Assembly: GCA_037179385.1 (NCBI GenBank)
Contig: CM074179.1
Location: 37,375,224-37,439,223 of the forward strand
Reading direction: 5' to 3'
From: Holothuria scabra
Lineage: Eukaryota > Echinodermata > Holothuroidea > Aspidochirotida > Holothuriidae
Length of the DNA: 64,000 bases
Shown in pieces: positions 58,836 through 64,000 of this stretch. Each line of letters opens with the position of its first letter. Positions within the stretch are counted from its first letter, which is position 1. The notes beneath the pieces were generated by a model. The model was not told where the DNA came from, did no database searches, and saw nothing but the letters and a program-made list of their open reading frames with translations. The translations under genes were made by a program, and so were the position numbers.

Positions 58836-59585
58836 AAAGGGGTCTGTGCTACAACACATCTTTAAATTAATTTTTAAAACAGTCACTCAATTTAGCTTAC
58901 TAAACAAAATAAAACATGTTTATATTCTTATAGAGCTGATTAGATTAAACAATATTTATCTCAACTTTTATCAAATATTTTATACAGTACCTGATACTAT
59001 ATATACTGTCTTTTTAAATTATTTTGTAGTTTGTTTGTTTATCTTATAACAACAAAGAGAATGTTTCAGGTTTTAACAAAACATTAACGATTTCGAAAAC
59101 TAAAAATAGACCTAATATATTCCTCACTTATTTCAGTCTTCCTATATTTACTTCAAACAGTATGTTTTAATAACATTTAATTTATCATTTTAGAAGTGCT
59201 TATCCTAAACCAAACCTTGACGTTAACTACTGAAGCAGTCACAAAAATTGACTAAAAACATGTTTGTATTTATGTAGAACTTAACAGCCAGTTAATAATT
59301 ACTTGCACTTCTATCAAATATTCTATAAGCAAGGGATGTGATACTATACTAAATTTTCTGTTTTAAAAGTGTTTCTTTAATTAATGTTTATGTATATAGC
59401 AAGATACCAACTTCGAATATTGTTACACGTTTTTATCGTAAAATTAACGTTTTTGTACACTAAAAGTCTCACAATAAAAACGCCAGCCCTTACGAAAATA
59501 ACGTATCGATCACAAATAATCCATGACACCAGTTAATTTCTGACAGTTTCATTTATATTACTTACATTTTAATTACAATACTTAC
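58836..59585. other. gene-free stretch
   Basis: Very AT-rich with loosely similar segments around 58920 and 59270 (CATGTTT/ATATTCT). Downstream flank of the LRR exon; no further LRR exon was found. Confidence 0.35.
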
Positions 59586-59803
59586 TCCAGTTTCTTCAAC
59601 GCCAGACACTTTGATGAATACTGTAAGATTCCTGTAAATTCTTTTGACGTTATTTCTCTGCCTTCATCATACGTGTTTATCCATAGCTCGTTGAGTGTAG
59701 TGAGGACTGGTATTGAGAGATTGAATTTTAACTTGAGATGATTCCCGCCACGCAGGTCCACTGTGCTGTAGCATTTAGACAACGTCACACGTGAAATGGA
59801 AAT
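59586..59803 (-). CDS. leucine-rich-repeat exon (NLR-like)
   Basis: Perfect minus-strand acceptor TTTTACTTTACAG (ends 59804) and donor GGA|GTAAGT (59585-59580). 218 nt, phase 0 to phase 2, one open frame: ISISRVTLSKCYSTVDLRGG, LKLKFNLSIPVLTTLNELWI and ITSKEFTGILQYSSKCLALK. LxxLxELxIN ... ITSxxFxxIL ... LxxLKKLE follows the ribonuclease-inhibitor-like LRR pattern found in NACHT/NLR receptors, which are expanded in echinoderms and cnidarians. Only one exon is seen, so NACHT or death-fold domains cannot be checked, and other LRR proteins are possible. Confidence 0.65.
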
Positions 59804-62330
59804 CTGTAAAGTAAAATAAAACATAGAATTGGATTAAAAGGAGAAATCTACCAGGCTTCTTTAGTGAATCAGAGAAAAGAAGTAAGAGAATTAAATGATA
59901 TAATGTGCCCGTGTTGATTAAAAAATACTTTTATAGGAAGGAATATTGACCTTGGGATGATAAAAGGTAACAAAAAGTCATAGGTGGAGATATAAAGGAG
60001 TATGTAAGGTTTTTTTCAGGAATAAATATTTTATTCATGTTATTCAGTGCCATTTTTTTTCGTTACTCAGATTCGTTTTTCCAAGGATTACAGTTTTGGG
60101 GTGAAAAATGACAGTAGCTTACTATGGAAATAATGGTAACTATTTGGAAATAATTCTGTGAACTATTGTAGGTTGCGTCAGAATGGGAAGGTTTCAAGCA
60201 AGAATTCGATTGATGAAAAGATGGGTCGTTTTAATTTTATGAGAAAAATATAAGAAGTATTTTAATTTATTCTAATTATTATTTTTTGAAATAGTTATAT
60301 TTACAATAGTTCATTTTCTAAATTAACCTAATCTACCTGGAATATAACATATTTAACAATGAAATCATTTTTTTTTTTACTCTGGTTGCAGTCACCTTTA
60401 TTTTCTATTTTTATTTTTTTTTTCATTTGCTTTCTCTGTAGTGAACAAAAAACATCAATTCGTAAATTTAAAGATGTCAACATTACCCTATTATTGTTCT
60501 CTGATGTCAATACTACCCTATTATTGTCGTCTTTTTTACATATTAGAGTGGTATTTATATTATTGAGGTTATCTTTTGTGTAGCGCCATATCATAGTACG
60601 AAGAAAGTTTGGAAAAATGTTTTTTAAATCACTAAAAATAACATTTCCTATGTCAGGCGTGATGAATATTAACCATCCTCTGGTGAAAAACTTGAAGGTA
60701 TTCTCTTTAAATTTTTGCATCGTTTTCTGAGAAGAAATGTTGATGTTATAGATCAATCTGGTCCATAATAACCGAAATGATTTTCTCACTTTTTTCGCTT
60801 TTCGGGGAAAATTGCCCATTTGTTTTTTTCCCTGTACCCGCAGACAATTTTATTATTTAGGGAGAAAATATTTAATCAATTTAGCTATAAATTTAGACTT
60901 TTCCACAAAAGACACAAGAAGAGGTCACCTTGATATATATTCGTCTGTGACATTCGGAAGTAAGATGAGTAACAGTATTAACTTTCCCTAAATTCTGAGC
61001 AAATGTACCCTGTTTGGTCTTTTGACTTTCACATTTGAAAGAGAAGGAATATTATAGTACTTTTCGAAATGTGGATGGTATAAAATCCAGCAGAAGTTGT
61101 AAGAAACGTTAAAATAATACAAATTTTTTGTGGTGCAGCCCTAAAGAGGAGCTACGTGATTTTTGAACGAAATCATAGAAAAAAATCACGTTTTTCATCA
61201 TTACATTAATTGCTTTGAATCCTTATAACAATGCACTGGATAGTGAAAGATTGCGTAGTCTGTGTTGACTGGTCTAAACTGTTCCAGTTGGAAAACATAT
61301 TGCGATTCATGAAAGAAAGCTAGGCCTCAAGGTTATATAAAATTTCGTTTTTAAATTATGATATAATTTAAATCAGTTCTTTTTTTACAAATGATGCTGC
61401 AGCAGTAAAACTGAAATAACCACGCTGAAAAATGAGTGAAAAATGGTTGATGAAACAGACACAGGATCCAGTATCACCCTACCCTACTACACAATTCTTT
61501 TCTTTTAACTAGGAGGAGCGGGGGAGCGGATTGCGGTATTTTTTCTGTGAATAACATTCAGCTTAAAATACATGTATTTTCTTATTTGTAAAATTTGCTG
61601 TATTTCAAAGGTAATCGTTAAGTTGCTGCTAAACCTATACCTCATCATAGCAGCATAGATCCGGTCCTATCGTCACTTCCCTGAAAAAAATCATGTTTCA
61701 CTTTGTTTTATTTTTTCTTAGCAGAGGGATCATTTTATGCGTTGCAGACGTCTTTTCAATATTATTTCGACGCCAATACTTAGCAGGTTACAAGTCTAAT
61801 AGTAAATTGATATAGCGTAAGAGCCCACATTTTTACGAAAGCACACGGCCTAGTCACAGGCTTTGCCAAAATTGTAGGGGCGCGGTACTCGCGTGATGTA
61901 TTTTGATCGCTGTGATCGAACAAGACGGTCGAGAGCGGGTAACCGTTCCCACCCCGCTTACCAAACGATTCTGAAACAGGGGGAACTATTGCTACAGTAT
62001 TCGTTTCTTATCAGGTGTACGTTATTAATTCGTTCTTGTGTTTACAAATTTGCTGATAAGAACACTTCTAGTTACATAATGTTTGATTTACAGAATGTAA
62101 ATTGAAAAACAACAAATGAAAATTAATGGAAAAGTTAATCCATTTTATGAAACCGACAAATGCATGTGGAATTTCTCAGCCAAATTGACACAGAAAAAGT
62201 GATCAGGAAGCATCACAATTCACTGGAAGCCAACCAAATATATTTCCGTGAAATTTCTTCCAATCAATCCATTTGCTTTGAGATTAAATTTAATGAAACA
62301 TTTTGAGAAAAAAATTATACATTGAATAAA
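59804..62330. other. gene-free stretch
   Basis: AT-rich. A minus-strand open frame at 60328-60819 (163 codons) contains a short in-frame duplication (NNRVVLTSE/NNRVMLTSL) but has low-complexity composition, no splice context and no family. Otherwise nothing supported. Confidence 0.35.
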
Positions 62331-62336
62331 TTTTAT
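62331..62336 (-). promoter_or_regulatory. polyadenylation signal AATAAA
   Basis: On the minus strand AATAAA lies about 90 bp beyond the stop codon at 62422-62420, fitting a 3' UTR end for the minus-strand relic above it. Confidence 0.4.
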
Positions 62337-62419
62337 TTCCACCCTTTGCAAAACATATTTAATCCAGAAGAACACATGTCATTGTTAAACTCCATAAAAA
62401 CCTAAATGCTTCAAGATCT

Positions 62420-62590
62420 TTAGGTACGATACATATCATCATCTCCAGGGTCCAAGGAACCTCTCACTTCTGCTGCTAAGTTACCTCAGACTCACCTTGA
62501 TTCTTTTTTTACTGAACCCAAGTGACATGTTTATAATGTACATGTTCTGATGATTAACATGCTGCGCAATCAGCTTCACGTGTAAATATC
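62420..62590 (-). pseudogene. C-terminal coding relic, minus strand
   Basis: One frame reads HVKLIAQHVNHQNMYIINMS and LGFSKKRIK. After a small frame change at 62495-62485 another reads GNLAAEVRGSLDPGDDDMYRT, then stop (62422-62420). SKKRIK looks like a nuclear localisation signal. It may be the end of the DUF4218-type protein encoded just upstream or of a separate gene; the family is not recognised. An alternative is a true exon ending at AAG|GTGAGT (62493). Confidence 0.35.
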
Positions 62591-63040
62591 ACCAAAAATA
62601 GCTGCAATTTGCACCACAACCTATCAAAATTCACCAATTCACAAGTTAAATTATTTTCACTGTACTATAAATAAGCATGGCCTAAATATGCAAATTTATG
62701 AGTTTGAAATTCAACTCTGCAAAGGCTAACATCCCTCTCTTACCCTCATTCAATTTTAGTAAATTTCATTGGTATGCCTTGCAGATGTTTGTGTTAAAAA
62801 TTTGCTTGGTCTATTTTATTCATACCACTGCTTTACAGTGTAGCCTCACATTCAGTAATAGTACTGTAGGTAGGAGCAATGTATTACTCAAGATACAGTA
62901 ACACCCGATTAAATTTTACAGCATTAAAAATACTGTATTACAATATTCAAATACTTCAAACAAGTGTGTAATGTTAAAACAAACACTGGTACAACAACAC
63001 TCTTTCTTCAGAGTTAAAAAACAAGGACTGGTTTGATTGT

Positions 63041-63889
63041 TCAGTCTAGCCCAGTACTATTTGGTAGTTTCATGCAGTACACCTTTCCCCTTAATTTTAC
63101 TGTACTACACATTTCAAGTATTTCTGTTTTACACACCGTACAACAAACACGACTTCCCTATACTCTAAAATCTAACATATGTGTCCAGCATTTGCTCCGG
63201 TTTGTTGATCATTTCCAAAGTTGACTCTCTGCACCCTTCTCTTGGAAATCAAAAACACAACTCTGTGTGTCGTGGCAGTTTGTACTCTGAGAACAACACT
63301 TAAAACTCTTATGCAGGTACCATCAAATGATATATAGCAGTTCCATCTCCTTCCTGTCAAGTTTGGTGTACTGAATTTCCTACCATTCACCAAAACACAT
63401 GAAAATTTGTAGATTATAAGGTGCTCTGCAGCCATTCTCCTCAGTGGTCTTGCAGCATTTCTTTGACTCTTAGAGGGGCATCATAGTTTTGGGTACTTCC
63501 AATTAACAGTACCTGCATATCACCAAGATTCGAGTTCGAAGCCTTAACGGTAATTGGGGAGCCTCTCAACAGATCCTGTATGCATTGCAGAATCACTGGT
63601 GACGTATCCACAGTCTTTCAACCTTTATACGTAAAGGTCTCATAACAATCAAATTCTGAGCAATCTGAGCCTGCACATACCTAGTGCCATGGAACAAACT
63701 TTTGATTTTTCTATTGTAACCTCCAAAAGGAGAGCGTGAGTTACTCCAAAGATGACACCAACGCTGAACCATCTTGCCCAAATGTAGCATAAGCTGTACA
63801 TTGTAAGTCATGTGTTCAATTCCATACAAATTTTGCATTCCAATGACAAATTTTGTGAGAATAATTTCACACATAGAAATTTCATCCAA
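63041..63889 (-). pseudogene. DUF4218-type (CACTA/EnSpm-associated) protein relic
   Basis: Three minus-strand frames give one collinear protein. 63889-63593: ISMCEIILTKFVIGMQNLYG, MTYNVQLMLHLGKMVQRW, SRSPFGGYNRKIKSLFHGTR. A bridging frame follows, LLRGSPITVKASNSNLGDMQ, down to about 63445. Then 63435 onwards: LVNGRKFSTPNLTGRRWNCY, and near 63140-63041 VKLRGKVYCMKLPNSTGLD and a stop. MTxNxHxxxHLxxxVxxWGPLWxxSxFPFExxNxxLxxLxHGT is, from memory, the DUF4218 signature; GRRWNCYISFDG and KLPNS fit its C-terminal part. At least two frameshifts break it. In CACTA elements this protein accompanies or forms part of the transposase. The region continues past the window edge. Confidence 0.65.
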
Positions 63890-64000
63890 CGTAACCTTGT
63901 CTTAGTTGTATCCACAGGGCATGAACAAGAAGTAGAATGTGAGACAGAAATGATGCTGAATGTATGCCTTTGAGAATAGGGAGGCAATAGAAAAGGATCC

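Noticed and set aside
60328..60819. 163-codon minus-strand open frame
   Set aside because: Low-complexity Lys/Asn/Ile-rich composition in very AT-rich DNA, no splice context, no family.

Overview
This looks like AT-rich, intron-bearing, transposon-crowded DNA of an animal. Visible exons are short (26-380 bp) and bounded by GT..AG splice signals. A tRNA-derived SINE recurs across the window. Remnants of a CR1/L2-type LINE, hAT-type elements, PIF/Harbinger, a CACTA-like DUF4218 protein and a possible Crypton-type protein are present. This mixture, with an LRR exon of NLR style and a C2H2/'NFLPEEDP' gene, fits a marine deuterostome, most likely an echinoderm. That assignment is inference; no species marker is in the window. 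No bacterial operon, rRNA, CRISPR array or viral genome is visible.

Layout. 0-8 kb is mostly repeats: a SINE, a complete hAT-type MITE with a perfect 8-bp target duplication, a degenerate GACTCGAGTC-word repeat and a 1.2-kb inverted-repeat element, followed by one probable terminal exon at 8.3 kb. From 8.9 to 21.2 kb, three minus-strand mini-exons in compatible phases suggest one gene with a 12-kb intron. That intron spans an ETS-site promoter and first exon on the plus strand, a large ATCACC microsatellite, and a block duplicated at 15.1 and 19.7 kb. From 22 to 37 kb no host gene is supported. The main structure there is a 5.9-kb composite foldback element (24.74-30.66 kb) invaded by a 5'-truncated LINE, then a mosaic of related hAT-ended elements.

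From 38.5 to 43.5 kb lies the best host gene, on the plus strand: a CRE-bearing promoter region, a first coding exon joined in phase to a C2H2 zinc-finger exon, and three further exons of a conserved domain. One A-tract frameshift and a tandem triplication at the 3' end leave it possibly a pseudogene. One intron holds a 146-bp-period array with nuclear-receptor DR1-like words and a 213-bp MITE. From 48 to 58 kb there are a PIF/Harbinger first-exon relic, a decayed Glu/Arg-rich coiled-coil relic, the 5' end of an unrecognised minus-strand gene with an NRF1-like promoter, and a tandem-duplicated Crypton/KIAA1958-like N-terminus. From 58 to 64 kb there are a hairpin MITE, an LRR exon, and the 3' part of a DUF4218 (CACTA-type) protein relic.

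All exon calls come from reading splice motifs, phase and protein character by eye; no alignments or transcript data were available.
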